Shown in pieces: positions 33,044 through 41,740 of a DNA stretch of 64,000 nt. The notes beneath the pieces are model-generated. The model was not told the origin of the DNA. It ran no database searches and worked only from the letters and a program-made list of their open reading frames with translations. Each line of letters begins with the position of its first letter. Within the stretch, counting starts at the first letter, position 1. The stretch covers positions 62,001 to 126,000 of the forward strand of contig CAWHQR010000002.1 in assembly GCA_963831605.1 (NCBI GenBank), written 5' to 3'. The position numbers were made by a program, and so were the translations under genes. Source of the DNA: DASUPK01 sp963831605 (GTDB lineage: Bacteria; Actinomycetota; Thermoleophilia; Solirubrobacterales; 70-9).

Positions 33044-33508
33044 CTAGACGGTCGCCAGCACCACCAGCGCGACCAGGAAGGTCCCCGTCGCGACCGATAA
33101 CGCGCCGATCTTGATGCGCCAGCGCGAGCTGATCCCGGCGACGCCGAAGAGGAAGAGGGAGGTGGCCAGGATCACCTCCGCCAGCGTGTACTGCGACGCC
33201 TTCTCCTGGTGGACCTCGGCGTCCTGGACCTCCCGGGTCGAACTCAGCTCGAGAGCGTGCCCGGCCGGGGTTCTGAGCCCCACCGTCGTGGCTGACAGCA
33301 GGCGCTGGGTGGCCTGGTGGAAGTCCACCTCCGCCTTGTGCTCCTGGTGCTCGTTCAGATAGACCGCGCTGGCGATGACGACGGCGGCTAGTCCGAGCGC
33401 GATCGCGATGATGATCTCGAGCCTTGCCTCCCACACGGGCGATGGCGCGTCCAAGGAGTGGCGGACTGGTGGCTCGCGGTGCTCGAGCTGCGTCGGTCTC
33501 TGTGACAT
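33044..33508 (-). CDS. Membrane protein of unknown function
   Basis: This 154-residue protein has a hydrophilic N-terminus (RPTQLEHREPPVRH), TM1 IIIAIALGLAAVVIASAVYL and a helical polar region (EHQEHKAEVDFHQATQRLL...VHQEKASQYTL). TM2 (LAEVILATSLFLFGVAGI) and TM3 (IKIGALSVATGTFLVALVVLA) follow. The layout resembles small DUF4337-like membrane proteins, but I would not assign it. It is divergent from the M20 peptidase gene and convergent with pyrG. Confidence 0.55.
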   Translation of the reverse strand: MSQRPTQLEHREPPVRHSLDAPSPVWEARLEIIIAIALGLAAVVIASAVYLNEHQEHKAEVDFHQATQRLLSATTVGLRTPAGHALELSSTREVQDAEVHQEKASQYTLAEVILATSLFLFGVAGISSRWRIKIGALSVATGTFLVALVVLATV

Positions 33509-33558
33509 GCCGATCTTCTATCAGCGAGGCCGGAGGCTGCACCTGTGCCGGGACCGCA

Positions 33559-33564
33559 TAGCCT
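33559..33564 (+). promoter_or_regulatory. -10-like TAGCCT of the M20 peptidase gene
   Basis: TAGCCT, 9 nt, GTG 33574. The same hexamer precedes efp and fpg. Confidence 0.45.
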
Positions 33565-33573
33565 GTCGCGATC

Positions 33574-34711
33574 GTGACTGCGGATGACCAGCGCATGCTC
33601 GACCGCTTCGTCCGTCTCTGCGAGATCGCGAGTCCCACAGGCGAAGAGCGGGAGGTGGCCGACGCGGTCATGGACGAGCTGCGCGGGCACGGGGTCGACA
33701 TCACCGAAGACGGGTCGGCGGTTTCGGCCGAGGCCGCTGCCGGCAATCTGATCGCGCGGATTCCCGGGAACAGGAGAGCGCTGGCTCTCCTTTTTCGCGC
33801 ATCTCGACACGGTTCCTCACGACGGGCCGATCGATGTCGTCCGCGAGAACGGGCGCTTCACGACGGGCGGCGACACGATTCTCGGCGCGGACAACAAGGC
33901 GGCGGTCACGGTGCTGATGGAGCTGGCGGCGAGGTACGCGAAGGACCCGGGCCCGCTGGGCCTGGAGCTCGTCTTCACCGTCGCCGAGGAGGATGGGCTG
34001 CGCGGCGCCAGGGAGCTCGACATCTCGCTCCTTCGCGCCCCCTTCGGCTACGTGCTCGACCATGCGACGCCGGTCGGGGAGGTGATCGTGGCGGCGCCGA
34101 CCTACAAGCGGCTGATCGCGGAGTTCACCGGCCAGGAGGCTCACGCCGGCATCAACCCGGAGGATGGACACAGCGCGATCGCTGCCGCGTCCGCGGCGGT
34201 GGCCGAGATGAAGCTCGGTCGGCTCGACGAGGAGACAACCGCGAACGTCGGGATCATCGAGGGCGGGACGGCGTCGAACGTCGTGGCCGGGCACTGCAGC
34301 ATCCTCGGCGAGGCTCGGAGCGTTGACGGCGAGCGAGCGGCTTCGACGATCGGGACGATGGTGGACGCATGCACCTGGGCCGCGGGCGAGCAGGGATGCG
34401 ACGTCGACGCGCAGGTGATCGAGATGTTCCGCGGCTATCGGCTCGATCCCAAGTCGGACGCGGTGCGGATCGCCTCCGACGCCCTGAGGCGCACCGGTCA
34501 CGAGCCGGAGCTCGTCGCCACCGGAGGCGGCAGCGATGCGAACGCGCTGGTGGCCTCCGGCTACGACGCAGTGCTGCTGGCCAACGGCACCGAGGCGAAC
34601 CACACCCCGCAGGAGTCGGTTACGGAAGGCGCAATCGTGGAGATGCTGGCGGTCTGCGAGGCCGCGGTCGATGAGGCGGCGAAGGCGGCCGTGACGACGA
34701 ACGGGGCCTAG
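33574..34711 (+). pseudogene. M20-family (peptidase T-like) metallopeptidase, single-base frameshift
   Basis: The gene encodes a zinc aminopeptidase/tripeptidase-type M20 protein of about 378 residues if read through one frame change. The first 65 codons (VTADDQRMLDRFVRLCEIASPTGEERE...LIARIPG) are in one frame. The rest (TGERWLSFFAHLDTVPHDGP, TILGADNKAAVTVLMEL, TVAEEDGL, DHATPVGEV and ANHTPQESV) needs a +1 shift at GGGAACAGG, where one A at 33769-33770 is surplus. All metal ligands (His of AHLD, Asp of GADNK, Glu of EEDG and the C-terminal His) are in the second frame. No other damage is visible, so a sequencing error or very recent mutation is likely. Confidence 0.8.
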
Positions 34712-34713
34712 AC

Positions 34714-35727
34714 GTGCTGAAGCTGCGGCGGGGAGTCGCGACGCAGGTCGATCCGCTTCGCGTCCGGATTGGCGATGAGGTCCGGGAGGCGTGGGCCGAC
34801 GAATCGCTCGTCGGCGAGATTCGCGAGGGCGACGAGCTGATCCTCAACACCGAGGCCCGGGACCTCGGACTGGGCTCGGGTGGATTCGACGTGGTGCACG
34901 TGAACCTGACGCGCGGTCTGGCTCACCCGGGGGCGGAGGAGGCGACCGCGCTGAAGCTGAACTACACGTCGCTGCAGCACCCGGTGGAGCCGGTCGAAAC
35001 CCGCGAGCACGTGGGTCCCGCCCGGCAGATCCCCGTCCTGGTGCTCTCGCTTCACGGGCAGCTCGCTCCGGCAGCCTGGGCGGCCGCGCGCGGAGCACCC
35101 GGGCTGCGGGTCGGATACGTCCAGACGACCGGCGGGGCTCTGCCGGGCAAGCTCTCGGAGGACGTCGCCAAGCTGCGGAGCGCCGGCCTGCTCCATGAGC
35201 ACATGACGGCCGGAGCGGCGTACGGGGCGGAGCTCGAGTCGCTGACCGTGATCGGCGCGCTCCAGGCGGCCGCCGGGCCGCTCGGCTGGGACGCCGCGAT
35301 CGCCGGGCCCGGCCCCGGGATCGCCGGCTCAGGATCTGAGCTGGGACACGGCGGGATGACCGCGGTGGACACCGCGCACGCCTCGCTGGTCCTGGGACAC
35401 GAGACCCTGCTGGCGCCGAGGATGTCGAGCGGCGACGCACGCGAGCGCCATCGGGGACTGAGCCATCACACCGAGACGGTGCTGAGGATGCTGCTCGGCG
35501 AGGTCCGGGTGCCGGCACCCGTCGGCTCGGCGGATGAATTGCGCCGGGCATGCGGCGATCGCCACGAGATCTGGTCGCGTGAGGCGCCGGTCGACGAGTA
35601 CGCGGAAAGTGGCCTCCCGTCCACCCACATGGGCCGCGGGATCGGCGAGGACCGCCTCTTCTTCGCTGCGGCGCTGGCCGCCGGCGACGCGCTCGCGGCT
35701 GCGACGGTGGCGGAGCTGGCGGCATGA
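34714..35727 (+). CDS. DUF3866 family protein
   Basis: This 337-residue protein matches the actinobacterial DUF3866 family (MLKLRRGVATQVD; HVNLTRGLAHPGAEEATALKLNYTSLQHPVEP; GGMTAVDTAHASLVLGHETLLAPRMSSGDARERHRGLSHHT region). A conserved GPGPGIAGSGSELGHGGM loop and several His residues suggest a ligand or metal pocket. No activity is known to me. It starts 2 nt after the M20 gene at a GTG and overlaps the NUDIX gene by 4 nt, so it belongs to the same operon as the peptidase and NUDIX hydrolase. Confidence 0.8.
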   Translation: MLKLRRGVATQVDPLRVRIGDEVREAWADESLVGEIREGDELILNTEARDLGLGSGGFDVVHVNLTRGLAHPGAEEATALKLNYTSLQHPVEPVETREHVGPARQIPVLVLSLHGQLAPAAWAAARGAPGLRVGYVQTTGGALPGKLSEDVAKLRSAGLLHEHMTAGAAYGAELESLTVIGALQAAAGPLGWDAAIAGPGPGIAGSGSELGHGGMTAVDTAHASLVLGHETLLAPRMSSGDARERHRGLSHHTETVLRMLLGEVRVPAPVGSADELRRACGDRHEIWSREAPVDEYAESGLPSTHMGRGIGEDRLFFAAALAAGDALAAATVAELAA

Positions 35728-36254
35728 GCGACGAGCGCCTGAAGAAGGTGGGAGGGAAGCTCGTGCATCGCGGCCCGATCGCCTCGGTGCGGATGGAGAC
35801 CTTCCAGTACGAGGACGGCAGTCGCTCCACGCGGCAGGTCGTCGTCCATCCCGGAGCCGTCTGCGTGATCCCTCACGACGGGCGCACCCTCTACATGGTG
35901 GAGCAGCCACGCGAGGCGGTCGACGAGCCGGCGCTGTTGGAGCTCCCCGCCGGCAAGCTGGACGTCGAGGGGGAGACGCCGCTCGAGTGCGCCCAACGCG
36001 AGCTGGCCGAGGAGATCAACAGGGCCGCCGGGGACTGGCGCGAGCTGAAGAGCTTCTACACGAGCCCCGGCTGGACCAACGAGCGCCTCTGGCTGTTCCT
36101 CGCGACGGAGCTCTATGAGGTGAAGGGCGAGCCCATGCCGGAGGAGCGGATCGAGCTGGTCGAGATTCCGCTCAGTGACCTGGACGGCGCGATCGAGCGC
36201 TGCGAGGACGCGAAGTCGCTGATCGGGCTGCTGATGCTGAAGGAGCTGCTCTAG
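35724..36254 (+). CDS. NUDIX hydrolase, ADP-ribose pyrophosphatase type
   Basis: This 176-residue hydrolase has the complete NUDIX box GKLDVEGETPLECAQRELAEEI (G-x5-E-x7-REL-xx-EE pattern), preceded by VVVHPGAVCVIPHDGRTLYMVEQPREA and ELPAGKLD. That form is typical of ADP-ribose/sugar-nucleotide pyrophosphatases (Rv1700 group). The same pyrG-NUDIX-xerD order occurs in Mycobacterium. The ATG overlaps the DUF3866 stop by 4 nt. Confidence 0.92.
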   Translation: MSDERLKKVGGKLVHRGPIASVRMETFQYEDGSRSTRQVVVHPGAVCVIPHDGRTLYMVEQPREAVDEPALLELPAGKLDVEGETPLECAQRELAEEINRAAGDWRELKSFYTSPGWTNERLWLFLATELYEVKGEPMPEERIELVEIPLSDLDGAIERCEDAKSLIGLLMLKELL

Positions 36255-36289
36255 GCAGGGACCTACCGACGGCCGCGGAAGTACTCCGT

Positions 36290-37255
36290 ATGGCCACGAT
36301 CGCGCCTGAAAGGCCTGCCGAGACGCAGCCGACGGAGCGCTACGAGGCGCTGGTGCTCGACTTCCTCGCGCACCTCGAGTTCGAGCGGGGCCTCTCGCGC
36401 AACACGCTTGCGGCTTACCGCACCGACCTGCTCCAGTTCGGCCGCTTCCTGGCGGAGCGGGACCGGGACGCGACCGCCGCCGAACCCTCAGATCTCTCCG
36501 ACTTCCTGGCGGACGTCGCAAAGGGCGACGGCAATGGACGAGCTCCCTGCTCGACTGCGACCGTTAACCGCAAGGCCGCCTGCCTGCGCTCCTTCTACCG
36601 GCACCTGCGCCGAGAGGAGGAGGTCGAGGACGACCCGGCGGCGAGGCTGGAGACGCCGCGTCGCGGCAAGAAGCTACCCGAGGTCCTGAGCTACAGCGAG
36701 GTGCAGCGGCTGCTCGCCCAGCCACGCGGCGATGACGCGGTGACGATTCGGGATCGGGCCCTGCTCGAGGTCATGTACGCGTCGGGACTGCGCGCCTCCG
36801 AGACGATCTCCCTCGAGATCTCGGATGTGGATCTCGAGCACGGGATCGTCCGGGCACGGGGCAAGGGGTCCAAGGAGCGCCTGGTGCCCGTCGGGGGAAA
36901 GGCGATCGCGGCGGTCCGCGTCTATCTGCGAGGCGCCAGGCCCGAGCTCGTGCGCTCCAACGACGAGCGCAAGCTGTTCGTCAACTTTCGCGGTGGGCCG
37001 CTCACTCGCCAGGGCCTCTACAAGATCGTGTTGCGGCACGCCGAGTCCGCCGGGCTCGGGGACCGGATGAGCCCGCACACCCTGCGCCACTCCTTCGCGA
37101 CCCACCTGCTCTCGGGCGGCTGTGACCTGCGCTCGGTGCAGGAGATGCTCGGCCACGCGGACCTCTCGACGACCCAGCTCTACACCCATCTCTCGGGCGA
37201 GGAGCTGAAGGAGGCCTACTTCAAGGCTCATCCACGGGCGCACCTGGCTCAATAG
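36290..37255 (+). CDS. xerD: Site-specific tyrosine recombinase XerD
   Basis: XerD resolves chromosome dimers at dif with XerC. The 321-residue protein has the SAM-like core-binding N-terminal domain (FLAHLEFERGLSRNTLAAYRTDL) and the catalytic set Arg168 (ASGLRASE), Lys192 (GKGSKER), His263-x2-Arg266 (HTLRHSFATHLLSGG), His289 (LGHADLSTTQLYTHLS) and the nucleophile Tyr298. It is 5-25 residues longer than most XerD proteins at the N-terminus and in the KGDGNGRAPCSTAT loop. fpg follows 10 nt downstream. Confidence 0.95.
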   Translation: MATIAPERPAETQPTERYEALVLDFLAHLEFERGLSRNTLAAYRTDLLQFGRFLAERDRDATAAEPSDLSDFLADVAKGDGNGRAPCSTATVNRKAACLRSFYRHLRREEEVEDDPAARLETPRRGKKLPEVLSYSEVQRLLAQPRGDDAVTIRDRALLEVMYASGLRASETISLEISDVDLEHGIVRARGKGSKERLVPVGGKAIAAVRVYLRGARPELVRSNDERKLFVNFRGGPLTRQGLYKIVLRHAESAGLGDRMSPHTLRHSFATHLLSGGCDLRSVQEMLGHADLSTTQLYTHLSGEELKEAYFKAHPRAHLAQ

Positions 37256-37258
37256 CCT
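37253..37258 (+). promoter_or_regulatory. -10-like TAGCCT of fpg
   Basis: TAGCCT starts with the xerD stop codon and is followed by 7 nt and ATG 37266. Confidence 0.4.
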
Positions 37259-37265
37259 CTCCTAC

Positions 37266-38201
37266 ATGCCCGAGTTGCCCGAGGTGGAGACCGTTCGCCG
37301 CCAGCTCGAACCTGAGCTCGTCGGAAAGCGGATCGTGGCGGCGACGGTCCTCGACGAGCGCCTGACGCGCCCGGAGCCACCCGGCGCACTGGAGCGCGCG
37401 GTCACCGGCAGAGAGGTGACCGCCGTGGCCCGGCGCGGGAAGTACCTGCTCGTCGGCCTGGAGGGCGGCCGCACCCTGGCAATGCACCTTCGGATGACGG
37501 GCAACCTCCTGCTGCGTGATTCCGAGCAGGGCGAGACCGCGGACCTGATGAAGAGCGAACGGCTCGGCGGCCCCCGTCTCTACGAGGCGGCGCCGGAGCC
37601 GAGCCATGTCCGTGCGCGCTTCGAGCTCGATGACGGGCGCACCCTGGTCTTCACCGATGTGAGGCGCTTCGGGCAGGCCGTCGTGCTCGACGCCGGAGAT
37701 CAGCTGGACGACTTCTTCGCGAGCCGGCTGGGCGTGGAGCCTCTCTCCGGAGAGCTCACGCCCGAGCGACTGCTGGAGCTGGCGAAGGACCGCAAGGCGC
37801 CGCTCAAGTCGTTCCTGCTGACCCAGTCGCGGGTCGCCGGCATCGGGAACATCTACGCCGACGAGGCGCTCTGGCGGGCGAGGCTCCATCCGCTCTCCCC
37901 GGCCGGCTCGATGAAGCTCGATCACGCCGCGCGGCTGGTCGAGGGGATCGTCGGGGCGCTCGAGGCGGGACTCGACCACGGTGGCGCCAGCATCGACGAC
38001 TACCGCGACGCTCGCGGTGAGCGCGGCTCGATGCAGAACGAGTTCCTGGTTCACACCCGCGAAGGGGAGGACTGCTTGCGCGAGGATGGCGGAGTGGTCC
38101 AGCGAATCGTCGTCACCGGCCGCTCGACCTACTACTGCCCGGTGTGCCAGGAGCGGCTGCGCAAGCGCCCGCGGCGCAGGGCCAAGGCGAAGGCCAGGTG
38201 A
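37266..38201 (+). CDS. mutM: Formamidopyrimidine-DNA glycosylase (MutM/Fpg)
   Basis: This bifunctional glycosylase/AP lyase removes 8-oxoG and Fapy lesions. After Met removal, the Pro nucleophile and Glu are in place (MPELPEVETVRRQLEPELVG), as is the lysine loop RRGKYLLVGL. The H2TH region is QSRVAGIGNIYADEALW. The C-terminal zinc finger is unusual: the last pair is intact (YYCPVCQ), but the first reads DCLRED where CxxC is expected, so one ligand is replaced, perhaps by Glu. A basic tail (RKRPRRRAKAKAR) ends the 311-residue protein. The P1 peptidase gene overlaps the stop (GTGA). Confidence 0.93.
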   Translation: MPELPEVETVRRQLEPELVGKRIVAATVLDERLTRPEPPGALERAVTGREVTAVARRGKYLLVGLEGGRTLAMHLRMTGNLLLRDSEQGETADLMKSERLGGPRLYEAAPEPSHVRARFELDDGRTLVFTDVRRFGQAVVLDAGDQLDDFFASRLGVEPLSGELTPERLLELAKDRKAPLKSFLLTQSRVAGIGNIYADEALWRARLHPLSPAGSMKLDHAARLVEGIVGALEAGLDHGGASIDDYRDARGERGSMQNEFLVHTREGEDCLREDGGVVQRIVVTGRSTYYCPVCQERLRKRPRRRAKAKAR

Positions 38202-39142
38202 GCGAGCCCCAGTCGCTGCCGGACGGATTCTCGGTCGGGCACTGGTCCGACCCCGAGGGCCTGACGGGATGCAGCGTGGTGATCCCACCACCGGGCACGA
38301 GGGGAGGCATCTGGGTGCAGGGAGGGGGGCCGGGGACTCGCGAGTCGGACACGCTCAGTCCCCTGTCGCGCTCGGGGGAGGCAAGCGCCGTCCTGCTCAC
38401 GGGCGGCAGCGCGTTCGGGCTGGCCGCCGCCGACGGTGTCGCGCGCTGGCTCGAGCAGCACGAGATGGGCTACTGGACGCCCTTCGGCCGGGTGCCCCTG
38501 GTCCCGAGCGCCGTGATCTATGACCTGGGAACGGGAGATCCGAAGGCGCGGCCCGGCCCGGAGGAGGGCTATGCGGCCTGCGAGCACGCCGAGGGTGGGG
38601 TGCCGGAGCGAGGGGCGGTCGGCGTCGGGACCGGCGCGACCGTCGCGAAGGTCCTGGGGCGGGAGCGAGGTTCCGCGGGCGGGTTCGGCTACGCCGCGAT
38701 CAGGACCGGCGCGGGGGAGACGGTGGCCGCGGTCGCCGCGGTGAACTCGGCGGGCGACGTGATCGCTGAGGACGGCTCGCTCCTCGTCGGCCCGGTTGGG
38801 GACGACGGCGAAATGGTGCGCGGCGCGGATCACCTCGTTGCGGCGGAGCGCGCCCCCGAGTACAGGGCGCCGCCCGAGGGCAACACGACGCTCGCGTGCG
38901 TCTGCACCGATGCGGCACTCTCCAAGACCGAGTGCACGGTGGTCGCCCGTGCGGCCATCGCCGGGACCGCCCGGGCGGTGGACCCGACCTTCACCCCGGT
39001 CGATGGCGACATCGTGTTCTGCCTGGCGTCCGGGAAGGGCGAGATGCGCGAGTACGGCTCGATGCAGGTCGGCGTCGCCGCGGCCACGGTGGTTGCGGCC
39101 GCGATCCGGGATGCGGTGCTGCAGTCTCGCGGTCCTGGGTGA
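38198..39142 (+). CDS. P1-family (S58, DmpA-like) N-terminal-nucleophile peptidase
   Basis: This 314-residue Ntn-type aminopeptidase/amidase self-cleaves to expose a Thr or Ser. The predicted cleavage site is Asn229-Thr230 in APPEGNTTLACVCTD. Other family marks are LTGCSVVIPPPGTRGG, the GGSAFGLAAADGV loop and GAVGVGTGATVAK. The GTG 38198 is used because it overlaps the fpg stop; an in-frame ATG at 38144 lies well inside fpg. The substrate is unknown; relatives cleave beta-amino or D-amino acyl peptides. Confidence 0.9.
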   Translation: MSEPQSLPDGFSVGHWSDPEGLTGCSVVIPPPGTRGGIWVQGGGPGTRESDTLSPLSRSGEASAVLLTGGSAFGLAAADGVARWLEQHEMGYWTPFGRVPLVPSAVIYDLGTGDPKARPGPEEGYAACEHAEGGVPERGAVGVGTGATVAKVLGRERGSAGGFGYAAIRTGAGETVAAVAAVNSAGDVIAEDGSLLVGPVGDDGEMVRGADHLVAAERAPEYRAPPEGNTTLACVCTDAALSKTECTVVARAAIAGTARAVDPTFTPVDGDIVFCLASGKGEMREYGSMQVGVAAATVVAAAIRDAVLQSRGPG

Positions 39143-39182
39143 CCACAAACTCGTCCGGAGCATTCGGCAACGTCAATGGGCC

Positions 39183-39902
39183 ATGCCCGGGAACTTCAAG
39201 ACCGAGGCGGTCGTGCTGCGGAGCATCCGCTACGGCGAGGCCGACCGGATCGTCCATCTCTACTCCGCGACCCGCGGGCGGATCGGGGCGATCGCGAAGG
39301 GGTCGCGGCGGCCGAAATCGCGGTTCGGCGGGCGACTCGAGCCGTTCTTCCGCCTGAACCTCGTCCTCTACGAGGGGCGGGGCGATCTTTTCACCGTGAC
39401 CGGCGCCTCCACGATCGACGGCCACGGCACGCTGCGATCCAACGGGCCGGCGCTCGGATCGGCGGGACGGGCCTGCGACGCGGTGCTGCGGCTGCTCGAT
39501 TCCGGCGAGCCGAACGACGCTGCCTACAACCTGCTCTGCAACTACCTGGGGCTGCTCGACGCCGACCCAGAGTCGGCCAGCGCTCCCGGCGCCGCGCTGG
39601 CCTTTCGCCTCAAGCTGGCTCTCGCGGCCGGTTTCTCACCGGAGCTGGCGAGCTGCGCGAGCTGCGGGGAGGCCGAGCACCTGGCCGCCTTCTCCGGTGC
39701 CGCCGGCGGGGTGGTCTGCGCGAGCTGCGAGGGCGGCGGCTTCGCCTTCAGCGAGGAGGCGCACCGGTTCATGGTCGATGCGCTGGCGCGCCCGCTGTCC
39801 GAGGCGCCTGAGGCCGAGCGCCGAGTCGCGGCGCAGGCTGACCGTGCGATCACGGAGACGCTGGAGCACCACGCCCACGTGCATCTGCGCGCCGCCGCCT
39901 AG
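39183..39902 (+). CDS. recO: DNA repair protein RecO
   Basis: RecO anneals single-stranded DNA and loads RecA in the RecFOR pathway. The 239-residue product has the OB-fold N-terminus (TEAVVLRSIRYGEADRIVHLYSATRGRIGAIAKGSRRPKSRFGGRLEPF region) and a helical C-terminus. It includes a zinc site with two CxxC pairs (CASCGEAEHLAAF and VVCASCEGG). The ATG at 39183 gives the standard start; the frame is open further upstream but overlaps the P1 peptidase. Its TAG and the TAG of the converging SDR gene share the same CTAG. Confidence 0.92.
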   Translation: MPGNFKTEAVVLRSIRYGEADRIVHLYSATRGRIGAIAKGSRRPKSRFGGRLEPFFRLNLVLYEGRGDLFTVTGASTIDGHGTLRSNGPALGSAGRACDAVLRLLDSGEPNDAAYNLLCNYLGLLDADPESASAPGAALAFRLKLALAAGFSPELASCASCGEAEHLAAFSGAAGGVVCASCEGGGFAFSEEAHRFMVDALARPLSEAPEAERRVAAQADRAITETLEHHAHVHLRAAA

Positions 39903-40657
39903 CTCGGCGGCCGGTACATCCGCTCCGTGACCCGGAGCTTGACGCCCTTCGGCGCCTTGCCGGCGCGCATGAACCAGGGGAAGAACCGGCCGGTGATCAC
40001 CGATCGCTTCTTTCGGTCGTAGGCGCGGAGGGCGTCCTGGACGCAGCGCTCGGCGCTGATCATGCCGGGGGGCAACGACGTGTCGGCGGTGTGGCCGGCC
40101 ACCTCCTGCCACTCGGTCTTCACCGGGCCGGGGTTGACCACCGTCAGCGTCACGCCGCTGCCTCGGAGCTCCATCCAGAGGGCCTCCATGAACGAGATGG
40201 CGAAAGCCTTGGTGGCGCCGTAGGTCGCCTCGTAGGGGAGGGGCTGCATGCCGGCGGTGCTGGCGACGGTGATCACTCCGCCGCGGCCCCGCTCGACCAT
40301 GCCCGGGGCGAAGGCGTGGGTCAGCGTGACCACCGCCTCGCAGTTGACCCGGACCATCTCGGCCTCGCGCTTGGGATCGAGGTCCAGAACGGGGCCCCGG
40401 AGGCCGAAGCCTGCGTTGTTGACCAGCAGATCGACCTGCAGGTCGCGTTTGCCCACCTCGGCCGCCAGCTTGTCGGCCTCGGTGGCGAGGTCGCACTCGA
40501 TCGCGGTGGCCTTGACCGGCAGGTCCTCGGCGAGTTTCTCGAGGCGATCCTTGCGACGGGCCACCAGGATCAGGTCGTAGCCGCGCGCCGCGAGCTGTCG
40601 TGCGAATTCCTCGCCGATTCCCGCGGAGGCGCCGGTGATCAATGCCGTCTCCGCCAT
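39899..40657 (-). CDS. Short-chain dehydrogenase/reductase
   Basis: This 252-residue classical SDR has the cofactor motif TGASAGIG, the NAG of LLVNNAGFGLRGP, catalytic Ser in VASTAG and the YGATK (YxxxK) motif. A long C-terminal part (GRFFPWFMRAGKAPKGVKLRVTERMYRPPS) resembles DltE/YqjQ-like SDRs. An Arg-rich start after the first strand (VARRKDRLEKL) suggests NADP preference. The gene lies between recO and the dGTPase gene on the opposite strand and starts 8 nt after TAGGCT. Confidence 0.9.
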   Translation of the reverse strand: MAETALITGASAGIGEEFARQLAARGYDLILVARRKDRLEKLAEDLPVKATAIECDLATEADKLAAEVGKRDLQVDLLVNNAGFGLRGPVLDLDPKREAEMVRVNCEAVVTLTHAFAPGMVERGRGGVITVASTAGMQPLPYEATYGATKAFAISFMEALWMELRGSGVTLTVVNPGPVKTEWQEVAGHTADTSLPPGMISAERCVQDALRAYDRKKRSVITGRFFPWFMRAGKAPKGVKLRVTERMYRPPS

Positions 40658-40665
40658 CGAGCCGC

Positions 40666-40671
40666 AGCCTA
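40666..40671 (-). promoter_or_regulatory. -10-like TAGGCT of the SDR gene at 39.9 kb
   Basis: The minus strand reads TAGGCT, 8 nt, ATG 40657. Confidence 0.45.
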
Positions 40672-40732
40672 GTTGCATAGTCGCGGCGATGCGCCCCACC
40701 TTCGTGCCGGGTCGGGTGCGAACATCGGTCGC

Positions 40733-41731
40733 ATGACCACGGAGACGCAGACGCTGGAAGAGAGGGTCCGCTCCTGGGAGGCGGAGTACCTCTGGGACCT
40801 GGCCCTGCCGTCCTATCCGGCCCATCGCCGCGAGCCCGAGGCCGACAGCCCGGTGCGGACGCCGTTCCAGCGCGACCGGGACCGGATCGTGCATTCGAAG
40901 GCATTTCGCCGCCTCAAGCACAAGACGCAGGTGTTCGTGGCCCCGGAGGGGGACCACTACCGGACGCGCCTCACCCACACACTCGAGGCCTGCTTCATCT
41001 CGCGGACGGTCGCACGGGCGCTGGGACTGAACGAGGACCTGACCGAGGCGATCGGGCTCGGGCACGACCTCGGGCATCCGCCCTTCGGCCACATCGGAGA
41101 GGAGGTGCTCGACGAGGCCCTGCGGGAGCACGGGATGCGGTTCCGCCACAACGAGCACTCGCTGCGGGTGGTGGACGAGCTGGAGCGCGACGGGCGGGGG
41201 CTCAACCTGACCGAGCCGGTCCGGGACGGGATCCTCAACCACACCGGTCCGCAGAAGCCGGCGGCCCTGGAGGGGCGGGTGGTGCGGATCGTCGACCGGG
41301 TCGCGTACATCAACCACGACATCGACGACGCCGTGCGCGCCGGGATCATCGAGGAGGCCGATCTGCCCGCCGATCAGATCGAGCTGCTCGGAGAGACGGG
41401 AGCGGAGCGGATCGACCGGCTCGTCCAGGACATGGTGGAGCGCTCGCGAGCGGAGGGGGACATCGCGCAGAGCGATGAGGTCGGTGGGGCGATGCTGCGG
41501 CTGCGGAAGTTCATGTTCGACCGGGTCTATCTGGGGGAGGAGGCGCGCGCTGAGCAGGAGAGGGCGAGGATTGCGCTCCGGACTCTCTTCGACCACTACC
41601 TGGCGAACCTCGACGAGGTGCCCGCGACGGACCCGGATGCGGGTCCGGTCCAGCGGGTGACCAATTACATCGCCGGAATGACCGACCGTTTCTGCCTGAG
41701 CACGTACGACCAGCTGGTCGCTCGGCAATAG
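40733..41731 (+). CDS. dgt: Deoxyguanosinetriphosphate triphosphohydrolase-like protein
   Basis: This 332-residue HD-domain dNTPase has RTPFQRDRDRIVHSKAFRRLKHKTQVF, the TRLTHTLEACFISRTVAR helix and the metal-binding GHDLGHPPFGHIGEE. INHDIDDAVRAG follows. It hydrolyses dNTPs to deoxynucleosides and triphosphate, controlling dNTP pools. The ATG at 40733 begins MTTETQTLEERVRSWEAEYL. It directly precedes dnaG (9 nt), the standard actinobacterial dgt-dnaG pairing. Confidence 0.92.
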   Translation: MTTETQTLEERVRSWEAEYLWDLALPSYPAHRREPEADSPVRTPFQRDRDRIVHSKAFRRLKHKTQVFVAPEGDHYRTRLTHTLEACFISRTVARALGLNEDLTEAIGLGHDLGHPPFGHIGEEVLDEALREHGMRFRHNEHSLRVVDELERDGRGLNLTEPVRDGILNHTGPQKPAALEGRVVRIVDRVAYINHDIDDAVRAGIIEEADLPADQIELLGETGAERIDRLVQDMVERSRAEGDIAQSDEVGGAMLRLRKFMFDRVYLGEEARAEQERARIALRTLFDHYLANLDEVPATDPDAGPVQRVTNYIAGMTDRFCLSTYDQLVARQ

Positions 41732-41734
41732 ATT
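41729..41734 (+). promoter_or_regulatory. -10-like TAGATT of dnaG
   Basis: TAGATT starts with the dgt stop codon and is followed by 6 nt and ATG 41741. It would allow leaderless dnaG mRNA independent of dgt. Confidence 0.45.
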
Positions 41735-41740
41735 GGGTTG

